A stretch of 64,000 nucleotides of DNA from an uncultured Acetatifactor sp. (GCA_910584375.1 CAJUAH010000001.1:14560-78559), one strand, 5' to 3'. Shown: positions 51,347 to 60,230, numbered from the stretch's first letter. Program-made: numbers and translations. The notes: generated by a model from the letters alone, not told the origin.

Positions 51347-52099
51347 ATGGCAGTTACGATTAAGTCTGAGAGAGAGATAGAATTGATGCGGGAGTCCTGC
51401 AGACTTCTGGCGATCGTACACAAGGAGATGGGGGAGGCGATACGGCCGGGGATGTCCACAAAGGATATAGATATCCTGGGAGACACGCTGATTCGTAAGA
51501 TGGGCTGTATCCCCAACTTTAAGAATTACCACAGATACCCGGCTTCCATCTGTGTGTCAGTCAACGACGAGGTGGTACACGGTATTCCCACCAAGCACCG
51601 TATATTGCAGGAGGGCGATATCGTCAGCCTGGATGCGGGTCTGATCTACAAGGGGTATCACTCCGATGCCGCGCGGACTCATGCGGTAGGAAAGATCAGC
51701 CCTCAGGCGCAGCAACTGATCGATGTGACCAGGCAATGCTTTTTTGAAGGAATAAAGATGGCGAAAGCGGGCAATTATCTATTTGATATTTCCAATGCCA
51801 TCGATGCTTACGCAACGTCTTACGGTTATGGCATTGTGAGAGATCTGGTGGGGCACGGGATCGGCACGTCGCTGCATGAGGACCCTCAGATCCCCAATTT
51901 CGCCCAGAAACGCAGAGGAATCAAACTTCGGGCCGGCATGACCCTGGCTGTGGAACCCATGATCAATATGGGCGCGGCGGATGTGGTGTGGCTGGATGAC
52001 GACTGGACTGTGGTTACGGAGGACGGTTCCCTGTCGGCGCATTATGAGAATACGATCCTGATTACGGACGGTGAACCGGAAATATTGACTTTGTATTGA
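51347..52099 (+). CDS. map: Methionine aminopeptidase type I
   Basis: 250 aa. Metal ligands in LDAGLIYKGYHSDAARTH, GHGIGTSLHEDP, AVEPMI and the final Glu in VVTEDGSLSAHYENT. Removes the initiator Met. Start ATG 51347 after AGAGG. Confidence 0.97.
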   Translation: MAVTIKSEREIELMRESCRLLAIVHKEMGEAIRPGMSTKDIDILGDTLIRKMGCIPNFKNYHRYPASICVSVNDEVVHGIPTKHRILQEGDIVSLDAGLIYKGYHSDAARTHAVGKISPQAQQLIDVTRQCFFEGIKMAKAGNYLFDISNAIDAYATSYGYGIVRDLVGHGIGTSLHEDPQIPNFAQKRRGIKLRAGMTLAVEPMINMGAADVVWLDDDWTVVTEDGSLSAHYENTILITDGEPEILTLY

Positions 52100-52168
52100 G
52101 GCATGTTAATCGGAACATTCATAACAGGTAACAGCGCGGATCGTTCTGCGCTTTGTATGAGGACTGAT

Positions 52169-52450
52169 ATGACAGGATATTTCGCAACGGCTAAGGCGGG
52201 GCACGACCGGGGAAATCTGTATGTCATCGTGGGAGAGGAAGGCGCGAACGTCTATCTCAGCGACGGACGGCTGCGCGGTATGGCGCGCCCCAAGAAGAAG
52301 AACCGCAGGCATATCCAGATCATCGGAAAAACGGTGGGGCCGGATATTTTGGATCGCCTGCTGCATAAGGAAGAAGTATTTGATCACGAGATCAAATATG
52401 CCATAAAACAGTATTTGGCTGGAAAGGAGAGTGCGTATGTCGAAGAGTGA
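52169..52450 (+). CDS. KOW-domain RNA-binding protein
   Basis: 93 aa. A KOW/SH3-like barrel (AKAGHDRGNLYVIVGEEGAN) followed by a basic PKKKNRRHIQ stretch, resembling ribosomal L14e-like proteins found at this position in Clostridia. Role unproven. ATG 52169 follows GAGGA; earlier ATGs at 52103 and 52157 are possible. Overlaps infA by 14 bp. Confidence 0.8.
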   Translation: MTGYFATAKAGHDRGNLYVIVGEEGANVYLSDGRLRGMARPKKKNRRHIQIIGKTVGPDILDRLLHKEEVFDHEIKYAIKQYLAGKESAYVEE

Positions 52451-52655
52451 TGTGATTGAAATCGAAGGTACTGTGGTAGAGAAACTGCCCAATACCATGT
52501 TCCAGGTAGAACTGGAGAACGGACACCGGGTGCTGGCGCATATCAGCGGTAAGCTGCGTCAGAATTTTATCCGTATTCTGCCCGGCGACAGAGTGACTTT
52601 GGAACTGTCACCCTATGATCTGTCCAAAGGACGTATCATTTGGAGAGATAAGTAA
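52437..52655 (+). CDS. infA: Translation initiation factor IF-1
   Basis: 72 aa, an S1/OB fold: MSKSDVIEIEGTVVEKLPNT start and GDRVTLELSPYDLSKGRI ending. Blocks the A site during initiation. ATG 52437 is 7 nt from AAGGAG; the GTG at 52431 is too close. Confidence 0.98.
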   Translation: MSKSDVIEIEGTVVEKLPNTMFQVELENGHRVLAHISGKLRQNFIRILPGDRVTLELSPYDLSKGRIIWRDK

Positions 52656-52686
52656 GAAAAAAGATGAATTTTACAGGAAAAAGTAC

Positions 52687-52715
52687 TTGCATTACCAGAA
52701 AGTGCATGCTATAAT
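52687..52715 (+). promoter_or_regulatory. Internal promoter before rpmJ
   Basis: TTGCAT (52687-52692), 17 bp, TATAAT (52710-52715), placed in the infA-rpmJ gap. It would give the alpha-operon genes their own transcription. Confidence 0.75.
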
Positions 52716-52748
52716 GTAAAACGGTCTTTTTTGAAAGGAGGGTTTAAC

Positions 52749-52862
52749 GTGAAGGTTAGATCATCAGTAAAACCGATTTGCGAAAAATGCAAAATCATCA
52801 AGAGAAAAGGACGCATCAGAGTTATCTGTGAGAATCCGAAACACAAGCAGAGACAGGGATAA
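52749..52862 (+). CDS. rpmJ: Ribosomal protein L36
   Basis: 37 aa, short and easily missed. GTG start 52749 after GAAAGGAGGG. Sequence KVRSSVKPICEKCK, KRKGRIRVICENPKHKQ with zinc ligands Cys11, Cys14, Cys27 and His32. Zinc-containing form, parallel to the zinc form of S14 in the same operon. Confidence 0.96.
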   Translation: MKVRSSVKPICEKCKIIKRKGRIRVICENPKHKQRQG

Positions 52863-53155
52863 TCACCGCTTGATCGCCGTTTTTTGATCAAGTATGTGAG
52901 TTCTTGTCCAGTTATTATGTGCGGCTGAACCGGCCCGATCTTAGGAGGGCTGATTATCATAGAACTGGGATGGAGCTTACGGAGATTACTTCTTGATTAT
53001 CCGGATATAAACGTCCGGGGAAGATCGGATCAGTAACGGAAGGCGTCCGATTGGGTGCAAGCCCCAATCAATTAGTAACAGGCGTACATGGACAGACCAA
53101 ATGAGTACGCAGCGTTAGAAACAGGGAAAACGCAAAGAAAATGGAGGAAACGTAA
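52863..53155 (+). ncRNA. Structured leader between rpmJ and rpsM
   Basis: 293 nt without a gene. Stems include CTTGATC/GATCAAG just after rpmJ, CCGGA/TCCGG (53001-53005/53014-53018) and a 7-bp stem 53049-53055/53063-53069. The motif AGTAAC followed by AGGCG occurs on both sides of the last stem. Likely an autoregulatory or processing leader for the alpha-operon genes; no known class recognised. Confidence 0.45.
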
Positions 53156-53527
53156 ATGGCTCGTATCGCAGGTGTTGACTTACCTAGAGAAAAACGGATC
53201 GAAATCGGTTTGACTTACATCTATGGCATTGGCAGAGTAAGCTCAAACAAAATCTTAGCCGAGGCAGGGGTGAATCCCGATACTCGCGTAAGAGACGTAA
53301 CTGACGAGGAAGTAAAGAAGATCAGCGAGGCAATTGAAAAGCTGGGTATCATGGTTGAAGGTGATCTCCGCAGAGAGACCGCTCTGAATATCAAGAGACT
53401 GCAGGAGATCGGCTGCTATCGCGGTATCCGTCATCGTAAGGGGCTGCCCGTTCGCGGTCAGAACACCAAGAACAATGCAAGAACACGCAAAGGACCCAAG
53501 CGTACCGTTGCGAACAAGAAAAAGTAG
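53156..53527 (+). CDS. rpsM: Ribosomal protein S13
   Basis: 123 aa; MARIAGVDLPREKRIEIGLT start, helix-two-turn-helix, and the basic tail RGQNTKNNARTRKGP contacting the P site. GGAGG before the ATG. Confidence 0.98.
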   Translation: MARIAGVDLPREKRIEIGLTYIYGIGRVSSNKILAEAGVNPDTRVRDVTDEEVKKISEAIEKLGIMVEGDLRRETALNIKRLQEIGCYRGIRHRKGLPVRGQNTKNNARTRKGPKRTVANKKK

Positions 53528-53574
53528 TTTAGTATCGTAGGACAATGATTATTAGGAAAGTAGGTTAGTTTAAA

Positions 53575-53967
53575 ATGGCAAAAGTTGCAAAGAAAGTAAC
53601 AAAGAAACGTGTCAAGAAAAACGTTGAACGCGGACAGGCACATATTCAGTCTTCCTTTAACAATACGATTGTTACGCTGACTGACGCAGAGGGCAATGCT
53701 CTGAGCTGGGCGAGTGCCGGTGGTCTTGGTTTTAGAGGTTCAAGGAAATCTACTCCGTATGCCGCGCAGATGGCGGCAGAGACAGCCACAAAGGCTGCTT
53801 TGGTGCATGGGCTGAAGACCGTAGACGTGTTTGTAAAGGGTCCCGGCTCGGGACGTGAGGCTGCAATCAGAGCATTGTCTGCCTGCGGCCTGGAAGTGAC
53901 CAGCATTCGTGACGTAACGCCGGTTCCCCACAACGGATGCCGTCCGCCCAAGAGACGCCGCGTATAA
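53575..53967 (+). CDS. rpsK: Ribosomal protein S11
   Basis: 130 aa; AHIQSSFNNTIVTLTDAEGN and TPVPHNGCRPPKRRRV ending. Platform protein binding near the Shine-Dalgarno helix. Confidence 0.98.
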   Translation: MAKVAKKVTKKRVKKNVERGQAHIQSSFNNTIVTLTDAEGNALSWASAGGLGFRGSRKSTPYAAQMAAETATKAALVHGLKTVDVFVKGPGSGREAAIRALSACGLEVTSIRDVTPVPHNGCRPPKRRRV

Positions 53968-54107
53968 TACAGAAGTTCCGCAGGTTCTTTTGAAACAGGA
54001 ACGTTTGGAAAATGATTTCAGTTGGAAGAAGGTACGGCGGCATACCTGCTTGCAGCATATTTGCTGCTGTACTGTAAACATCTATTATTAAAGGAGAAAA
54101 AACAAAA
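53968..54107 (+). ncRNA. Structured gap before rpsD
   Basis: 140 nt with GTTCC/GGAAC and GCAGCA/TGCTGC pairings and an outer GTAC pairing. Firmicute rpsD genes often carry an S4-binding leader of this size; the match here is by position and length only. Confidence 0.35.
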
Positions 54108-54701
54108 ATGGCAGTTAATCGTGTACCTGTATTAAAGAGATGCAGAGCCCTGGGCCTGGAGCCTTCCTATCTGGGCTATGACAAGAAATCCAACAGAACC
54201 AATGCCAGAGTCGGCAAGAAGGTAAGTGAGTACGGTCTGCAGCTTCGTGAAAAGCAGAAGGCCAAGTTCATTTACGGTGTGTTGGAGAAACCTTTCCATA
54301 ACTATTATGTAAAGGCCGACAGAATGAAGGGCATGACCGGTGAGAACCTGATGGTTATGCTGGAGAGCAGACTGGACAGCGTAGTGTTCAGAATGGGCTT
54401 TGCCAGAACCAGAAGAGAGGCCCGTCAGGTTGTGGGTCATAAGCATGTAACAGTCAACGGCAAGGTGGTAAATATTCCTTCCTATCTGATCAAGGCCGGC
54501 GACGTGATCGAGATCAAAGAGAGTGCAAAATCCTTACAGAGATACAAGGATATCGTAGAGGTAACCGGCGGCAGACTGGTGCCCGAGTGGATGGATGTGG
54601 ATATCGAGGCCATGAAGGGAACCGTCAAGAACCTTCCTACCAGAGAGATGATCGATGTACCTGTAGACGAGATGTTGATTGTCGAGTTATATTCCAAATA
54701 A
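54108..54701 (+). CDS. rpsD: Ribosomal protein S4
   Basis: 197 aa. S4 RNA-binding domain MLESRLDSVVFRMGFARTRR, then QVVGHKHVTVNGK. The N-terminus lacks the Cys zinc cluster of some S4 proteins. Known autoregulator in Bacillus. AAAGGAG upstream. Confidence 0.97.
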   Translation: MAVNRVPVLKRCRALGLEPSYLGYDKKSNRTNARVGKKVSEYGLQLREKQKAKFIYGVLEKPFHNYYVKADRMKGMTGENLMVMLESRLDSVVFRMGFARTRREARQVVGHKHVTVNGKVVNIPSYLIKAGDVIEIKESAKSLQRYKDIVEVTGGRLVPEWMDVDIEAMKGTVKNLPTREMIDVPVDEMLIVELYSK

Positions 54702-54738
54702 TTGAGACAACAAGTATTCGTAAAGGAGGGTATTTGCA

Positions 54739-55695
54739 GTGTTTGATTTTGAAAGACCGAATATTGAGGTTGTTGAGATCTCTGAAGACAAAAAATACGG
54801 TAAATTCGTAGTGGAGCCGTTGGAAAGAGGTTATGGCATCACACTTGGGAACTCTCTGAGAAGGATCATGCTTTCGTCCCTGCCCGGCGCGGCAGTGAGT
54901 CAGGTAAAGATCGAAGGCGTATTACATGAATTCAGTTCCATCCCCGGCGTCAAGGAGGACGTGACGGAGATCATTATGAATATCAAGAGTCTGGCGATCA
55001 GAAACAACAGTGAGACCAACGAGGTAAAGACCGCCTATATCGAGTACGAGGGTGAGGGTGTGGTAAAGGCCTCCGATATTCAGGTGGATCAGGACATTGA
55101 GATCCTCAATCCGGATCTGGTGATCGCTACGCTCAGCGGCAAGAATACCAAACTGTATATGGAGTTGACCATCACCAGAGGCAGAGGTTATGTGAGCGCC
55201 GATAAGAACAAGCGCGACGATTTGCCCATCGGCGTGATCGCCATTGATTCTATCTACACCCCTGTAGAGCGGGTGAACGTAACAGTGCAGAATACCCGTG
55301 TGGGTCAGATTACAGACTTTGATAAGCTGACGCTGGACGTCCATACCAACGGTACGCTGGTTCCGGACGAGGCAGTCAGTCTGGCGGCCAAGGTGCTCAG
55401 CGAGCATCTGAGCCTCTTCATCAATCTGTCCGAGAATGCCAAGAACGCTGAGGTCATGGTTGAGAAGGAAGACAATGAGAAGGAAAAAGTGCTGGAGATG
55501 AGCATTGACGAGCTGGAGCTTTCCGTTCGTTCCTACAACTGTCTGAAGAGAGCCGGTATCAATACCGTGGAGGAATTGACCAATAAGACTTCCGAGGATA
55601 TGATGAAAGTGCGGAATCTGGGACGCAAGTCTCTGGAGGAAGTGCTGGCTAAGCTGAAAGAGCTGGGGCTGCAGTTGAATCCCAGTGAAGAATGA
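54739..55695 (+). CDS. rpoA: RNA polymerase alpha subunit
   Basis: 318 aa. N-terminal assembly domain with LGNSLRRIMLSSLPGAAV, a linker rich in Glu/Lys (about 233-250), and the C-terminal helix-hairpin-helix domain (SVRSYNCLKRAGINTVEELT...LGRKSLEEV) that contacts UP elements. GTG start after AAAGGAGGG. Confidence 0.98.
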   Translation: MFDFERPNIEVVEISEDKKYGKFVVEPLERGYGITLGNSLRRIMLSSLPGAAVSQVKIEGVLHEFSSIPGVKEDVTEIIMNIKSLAIRNNSETNEVKTAYIEYEGEGVVKASDIQVDQDIEILNPDLVIATLSGKNTKLYMELTITRGRGYVSADKNKRDDLPIGVIAIDSIYTPVERVNVTVQNTRVGQITDFDKLTLDVHTNGTLVPDEAVSLAAKVLSEHLSLFINLSENAKNAEVMVEKEDNEKEKVLEMSIDELELSVRSYNCLKRAGINTVEELTNKTSEDMMKVRNLGRKSLEEVLAKLKELGLQLNPSEE

Positions 55696-55708
55696 GAGTG
55701 AAGATTGG

Positions 55709-55814
55709 AGAAATTCTAACATGATAAAGTACATCATGTAAGAATTTCTAGCCAACTTCCAAAGAATCGCCCTCAGGTAGTTTTGCAATGACGGGGTGGC
55801 TGAGGCGATTCTTT
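55709..55814 (+). other. Two long hairpins between rpoA and rplQ
   Basis: Stem 1: 55709-55717 and 55719-55725 pair with 55741-55749 and 55733-55739 (16 pairs around one A-A mismatch). Stem 2: 55761-55770 and 55772-55776 pair with 55800-55814 (15 pairs, one bulged C, 23-nt loop). Neither is followed by a T-run. The gap is 282 bp, whereas rpoA and rplQ are usually close together. Confidence 0.7.
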
Positions 55815-55977
55815 ATGGGGTTAAAGCGGTTGTTGAGTTGTAAATGTTTTGGTTTCCCGCAGTAAGGCCGAGGGGCGTGAGGGAGACAGGGAGCTTTGTG
55901 GATATTGTATTGCGTTCGGTATGTAAGTCCGAAAGGCGTGGCCGGGCGTACCATGAGTGGAGAAAGGAATTATTGTT

Positions 55978-56583
55978 ATGGCAAAGTACAGAAAATTGGG
56001 CAGGACTTCTTCCCAGAGAAAAGCGTTACTTCGTAATCAGGTGACCGCGCTGATCGCGCACGGCAGGATCGTTACCACCCAGGCCAAGGCCAAGGAGGTA
56101 CAGAAGATCGCCGAGGGTCTGATCGCGATGGCCGTTAAGGAGAAGGATAATTACGAGACCGTTACCGTTACCGCCAAGGTTCCCCGCAAGGATAAGGACG
56201 GCAAGAGGGTAAAGCAGATCATTGACAAGGATACCAAGGCAGTATTGTCCGAGACTCATCGGGACAAGGACGGCAAGATCCTGCGGATTGAGAACGGTGT
56301 GACTGTGACCGTATATGATGAGGTGGAGAAGGAGATCAAGAAGGATCTTCCCAGCAGATTACATGCCCGCCGTCAGATGCTGAGGGTGTTGTATCCCGTA
56401 GTGGAAGTTCCCAAGGAGGCCGCAGGCAAAAAGAGAAATACCAAAGAAGTAGATCTGGTGGCAAAGCTGTTTGACGAGTACGCACCCAAATATGCGGACC
56501 GCAAGGGCGGCTATACCAGAATCATCAAGGTTGGACAGCGTAAGGGCGACGCCGCGCTGGAGGTTATTCTGGAGCTGGTATAA
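55978..56583 (+). CDS. rplQ: Ribosomal protein L17 with internal insertion
   Basis: 201 aa against about 120-130 for most bacteria. The normal parts are residues 1-56 (YRKLGRTSSQRKALLRNQVT) and about 126-201 (SRLHARRQMLRVLYPV to VGQRKGDAALEVILELV). Between them sits a highly charged, beta-prone insertion of about 70 residues (KVPRKDKDGKRVKQIIDKDT region). The reading frame is clean, so it is not an error. ATG 55978 after AAAGGA. Confidence 0.95.
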   Translation: MAKYRKLGRTSSQRKALLRNQVTALIAHGRIVTTQAKAKEVQKIAEGLIAMAVKEKDNYETVTVTAKVPRKDKDGKRVKQIIDKDTKAVLSETHRDKDGKILRIENGVTVTVYDEVEKEIKKDLPSRLHARRQMLRVLYPVVEVPKEAAGKKRNTKEVDLVAKLFDEYAPKYADRKGGYTRIIKVGQRKGDAALEVILELV

Positions 56584-56616
56584 CAAATCGGATGAATATA
56601 TTTACAGGAAGTGTCG

Positions 56617-56651
56617 AAAAAAGGAATCTGCCTTGTGCGGGTTCCTTTTTT
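56617..56651 (+). terminator. Intrinsic terminator of the ribosomal superoperon
   Basis: 10-bp stem 56617-56626/56642-56651 with A-rich left and T-rich right arms, followed by TATAG. Confidence 0.85.
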
Positions 56652-56707
56652 ATAGTATCATAGGAGAAGAGTAGCCGGTATGAGTATGCTTGGGGAGGGA
56701 GAAATCT

Positions 56708-58315
56708 ATGTACGAATGTCCCGGTTGTGGAGCCAACCTGAAATTTGATATTGCGTCAGGACAGATGTCCTGCGCTTACTGCGGCATGAAAGTGGAGCCG
56801 CACAGCCTGCAAAAGGATACGGACGCAGTGTTGGAAGACACCTTTGAGGCCACTGTTTTTACCTGCCCGCAGTGCGGCGGCGAGATGCTCGGCGGGGATC
56901 AGGACGCCACGGCATTTTGCAGTTTCTGCGGCGCGGCCAATATTCTGACCAGTCGGCTGACGCAGGAAAAGCGCCCCGATTATATCATTCCCTTTAAAAA
57001 GACCAGGGAGGACTGTAAGAGGGCGTATGCGAGAAAGATGCGCTGGGCGCTTTTTGCCCCCAGACAATTGCGCGATCCGGCTTACATAGACAGTTTTCGG
57101 GGGATTTATATGCCCTATTGGACTTATAAGCTGGAGCAGAAGGGCGAAGTATGTTTTAAGGGCAGGAAGATCTATCGGAAGGGGGATTATGTCTACACGG
57201 GGCATTACGATCTGACGGGCAATGTGGATGCGGGCTATTACGGTTTTTCCTATGACGCTTCCTCTACGTTTTATGACAATATCAGCGAATCCCTGGCTCC
57301 CTACTATGTACAGGATCAGGTGGAATTTACTCCGGCCTATCTCAGCGGTTTTTACGCGGATATCGCGGATGTGGATGAGGGCCTTTACCATGAGAAGGCT
57401 GTGGAGATGGCGAACGAGAGCAGTTGGCAACAGATCTGCACTGCCAAAGAATATAAAAAATATAACATAGATTACGATATGAATCGGTTTAATCTCACTG
57501 AAAAGTTACATACCCGGTGCAGCGCCGTCCATAGCACCATGTATCCGGTGTGGTTTTTGTCCTGGCGCAAGGACGACAGAGTGGCTTATGCCACAGTCAA
57601 CGGCCAGACCGGCAAAGTGGTGGCGGATCTGCCCATTGACAGCAAAAGATTTGTCGGCGCGGCAATGATCCTGACCCTTCCCCTGTTCATCCTGCTCAAT
57701 CTATTGGGCACGATGAAACCCCTCACGCTGCTGATACTGAGCAGCCTGCTGGGGATTGCCGCCGCCTGGATATATCTGCTGGAGCTGCGCGGGATCCGGC
57801 GCAGGGAAAACCATGAGACGGATGCGGCGATGCAGGCGAAACAGGCGCCCGGGGCGTCCTACGGGCAGCCCAAACGCAAGAGCGCCGGTTTTTCATTCAA
57901 AAAATGGCATATATCGTTGATATTTACATTGCTTATGGTAGTGCTGATTCCTGTGATCTCCATATTGGTTATCTTCCAGGCGATTCTGGAAACGGAGGGA
58001 AAGAGCCTGGCCTTTCTCGGCCCTCTGGCGGCGATGGCGGTCTGTGGCGTATTCTATTTCATGTGTTATCGGGAAGAGAAAAAGCTGGAGAATTACAGAC
58101 ACCGCTACAGCGGTCTGGTCGCCATGGGGGCGCAGGCGGTGGTGGCTTTGATCTGTCTGGTCAATCCGGTGTCGGATCTGTGGTATTATCTGGGCGCGCT
58201 GCTGATCCTGCTGTCGGTGCTGTTTGATATTCTGGATATCATTAAGAGTTATAACCGGCTTGCCATGCGCAGGCTGCCTCAGTTTGACAAGCAGGGAGGT
58301 GATCACCATGCGTAA
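56708..58315 (+). CDS. Zinc-ribbon membrane protein
   Basis: 535 aa. Two N-terminal zinc ribbons (CPGCG...CAYCG and CPQCGG...CSFCG), a soluble region of about 220 residues (IPFKKTREDCKRAYARKM, FRGIYMPYWTYKLEQKG), then two groups of hydrophobic segments separated by a basic linker. This is a widespread clostridial family of unknown function, often beside TPM-domain genes as here. ATG 56708 is 7 nt from GGGAGGGAG. Overlaps the next gene by 8 bp. Confidence 0.8.
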   Translation: MYECPGCGANLKFDIASGQMSCAYCGMKVEPHSLQKDTDAVLEDTFEATVFTCPQCGGEMLGGDQDATAFCSFCGAANILTSRLTQEKRPDYIIPFKKTREDCKRAYARKMRWALFAPRQLRDPAYIDSFRGIYMPYWTYKLEQKGEVCFKGRKIYRKGDYVYTGHYDLTGNVDAGYYGFSYDASSTFYDNISESLAPYYVQDQVEFTPAYLSGFYADIADVDEGLYHEKAVEMANESSWQQICTAKEYKKYNIDYDMNRFNLTEKLHTRCSAVHSTMYPVWFLSWRKDDRVAYATVNGQTGKVVADLPIDSKRFVGAAMILTLPLFILLNLLGTMKPLTLLILSSLLGIAAAWIYLLELRGIRRRENHETDAAMQAKQAPGASYGQPKRKSAGFSFKKWHISLIFTLLMVVLIPVISILVIFQAILETEGKSLAFLGPLAAMAVCGVFYFMCYREEKKLENYRHRYSGLVAMGAQAVVALICLVNPVSDLWYYLGALLILLSVLFDILDIIKSYNRLAMRRLPQFDKQGGDHHA

Positions 58316-59096
58316 GAAGGAAAAGCGAATAAACGGGATACAGGGTCTGCTGGTCTGCCTGTTGTTCTGTATGGTCGTTAAGCTGCCCGTCAGCGCCGAG
58401 GTATTTGTTACCAATGAGGACACGGGTTATCAGGTATGCATTGAGGATGACGCGGAATTGCTGTCCGAGACGGAACGGCAGGAGCTGGCCAGGCAGATGG
58501 TGAATATCACCCAATATGGCAATGTGATGTTCAAGACTATTGATGAGAACAGCGGCAGCACTCCCGGATATGCCAGGACGCTGTACAGCGAGCGCTTTGG
58601 CAGTGCCAGCGGCGCCCTGTTTCTCATCGACATGGACAACCGCAATATCTGGATACGCAATGGCGGACGTATCAGCTATATGATTACCGACGACTATTCC
58701 GACACTATCACGGACAACTGCTACACCTATGCCAGCCGAGGGGATTATTACGGCTGCGCGCAGAAAGCCTTTTCGCAGATCGAGGCCGTGCTGAAAGGAG
58801 ATCGGATCGCCCAGCCCATGAAATATATCTGCAATGCCTTTCTGGCGGTGATCCTGTCTCTGCTGCTCACCCTCGGGCTGGTCCGGCTGTTCTCGAGACA
58901 TACCGCTCCCAGCCATGGCGATCTGCTGCGGGCAGCGCCGCATAAGTTCTGGTTAAATGATGCCCGGGCCACATATACCCATACCACGAAAAAGTACGAT
59001 CCGCCGTCCTCCGACAGTTCCGGCTCTGACAGCGGAGGAGGCGGTGGCGGAGGAGGAGGCGGGGACAGCGGCAGCGGCGGAGGGCACAGTTTCTGA
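58308..59096 (+). CDS. TPM-domain membrane protein with glycine-rich tail
   Basis: 262 aa. Signal or anchor segment (GLLVCLLFCMVVKLPVSA), a TPM domain (about 38-165: LSETERQELARQMVNITQYG, SGALFLIDMDNRNIWIRNGG), a membrane segment (FLAVILSLLLTLGLVRLF), and a Gly/Ser tail ending GGHSF typical of YgcG-like proteins. Possible phosphatase or membrane-protein quality role by family. Coupled to the zinc-ribbon gene by an 8-bp overlap. Confidence 0.82.
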   Translation: MRKKEKRINGIQGLLVCLLFCMVVKLPVSAEVFVTNEDTGYQVCIEDDAELLSETERQELARQMVNITQYGNVMFKTIDENSGSTPGYARTLYSERFGSASGALFLIDMDNRNIWIRNGGRISYMITDDYSDTITDNCYTYASRGDYYGCAQKAFSQIEAVLKGDRIAQPMKYICNAFLAVILSLLLTLGLVRLFSRHTAPSHGDLLRAAPHKFWLNDARATYTHTTKKYDPPSSDSSGSDSGGGGGGGGGGDSGSGGGHSF

Positions 59097-59139
59097 TCCG
59101 CTCTGTCCTTATTGGGTTTACAGCGCAGTTCCTGTTCTC

Positions 59140-60078
59140 CTACGGCGTCTTCTGGAAATGCTGATAGTCCTTGCAGGAGTTCCAGTCGCCGCCCCAGGTA
59201 AATCCGTGTTCCTTAAACAGGCGGCAGCACAGGTCGTTTTCGTCGATTTTATAAGGGAACGATTTGCTGCGGTCCGCGTATTCTTCTCCGGCGGCAGGGG
59301 CCACATTGATACTGTGGTCCCTGTTGTACGTGATATAAGGATTGTACAGGGGATTGATGTCGACGGCCAGCCCGTAGGCGTGTCGTGACAGGTTGGAGGA
59401 GCCGGACACCACCCGATAGTTAAAACAGGAGGTGTTGTTGTCCTCCATGGACAGATCGTCATCCCCGTTATATTCGTCGATCAGGCGGATCTTTTCGATC
59501 TGGTACTCCGCCTGGTACAGTTCGTGAAATATCTCTACCAGATCCTGCGCGATCCCCTGATTGCAGATCAATTCCCCTTCCGCAGGATTTCCCTCAAAGT
59601 TATAATACAGCACATGGACATAGGAGAGATCGTCAGTGATAACGGCCGGTTCATTCAGATCTTCGGGATAGGATACGCCCGTTATATATTCTGTCAGCGC
59701 GTCTGACAAAGGTTCATGGTAAAACCCCTCCGCCCAGGTAGTCCGGGCGTCCTCCATCAGATCCCGGTTCAGCGCGAGCCCCGTTAAAGAGGCGCTGCCT
59801 CCGGTTTCCGTCATATTTTGCAGATCATCTGTCTCCATACCGTCGTCTCCGTCTGTCTCGGGGTTCTCTGTATTATATGCGCCGGAGGGCTCTGCTGTAC
59901 TTCCGGACGCGGATGTGGCCGTGGGTCTTGGCGTGGCGGTGGGCTGGGGGTGCTCCCGGGCGATGTCTCCCAGCGTTTCAGAGCCGATTCCGGCTATACG
60001 GGATACACTGATACATATGACGATCACTGCCGCAATGGCAGTCAGACCTTTTATGAGAGCATTTCGTCTATTGTTCAT
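59140..60078 (-). CDS. M15-family D-alanyl-D-alanine carboxypeptidase
   Basis: 312 aa. One N-terminal membrane segment (GLTAIAAVIVICISVSRIAG), a Pro/Thr/Ser and acidic linker (40-100), then an M15 VanY/CwlK-type domain: SRHAYGLAVD gives ligands His233 and Asp240, and DYQHF gives His307. It trims peptidoglycan stem peptides outside the cell. Start 60078 has GAAAGGCG upstream. Convergent with the TPM gene. Confidence 0.87.
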   Translation of the reverse strand: MNNRRNALIKGLTAIAAVIVICISVSRIAGIGSETLGDIAREHPQPTATPRPTATSASGSTAEPSGAYNTENPETDGDDGMETDDLQNMTETGGSASLTGLALNRDLMEDARTTWAEGFYHEPLSDALTEYITGVSYPEDLNEPAVITDDLSYVHVLYYNFEGNPAEGELICNQGIAQDLVEIFHELYQAEYQIEKIRLIDEYNGDDDLSMEDNNTSCFNYRVVSGSSNLSRHAYGLAVDINPLYNPYITYNRDHSINVAPAAGEEYADRSKSFPYKIDENDLCCRLFKEHGFTWGGDWNSCKDYQHFQKTP

Positions 60079-60170
60079 ATCATGCGCCTTTCTACGGGCA
60101 GGGACCCGAACGAACTGTCCCGGACAGTCACAGGGCATTCCTGGCAACGCCGTCTTCCGGGGATAGTGAC

Positions 60171-60199
60171 AGTATAGCATACCCCGGAAGATTCGTCAA
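60171..60199 (-). promoter_or_regulatory. Promoter of the carboxypeptidase gene
   Basis: On the minus strand TTGACG (60194-60199), 17 bp, TATACT (60171-60176), about 95 bp upstream of the start. Confidence 0.7.
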
Positions 60200-60230
60200 A
60201 AATACGATCTGCAAGTTTTTTATTTTATGA

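Noticed and set aside
53041..53075. tRNA-like fold in the rpmJ-rpsM gap
   Set aside because: A 7-bp stem with a 7-nt loop is present, but there is no T-arm consensus, no acceptor pairing and no CCA.
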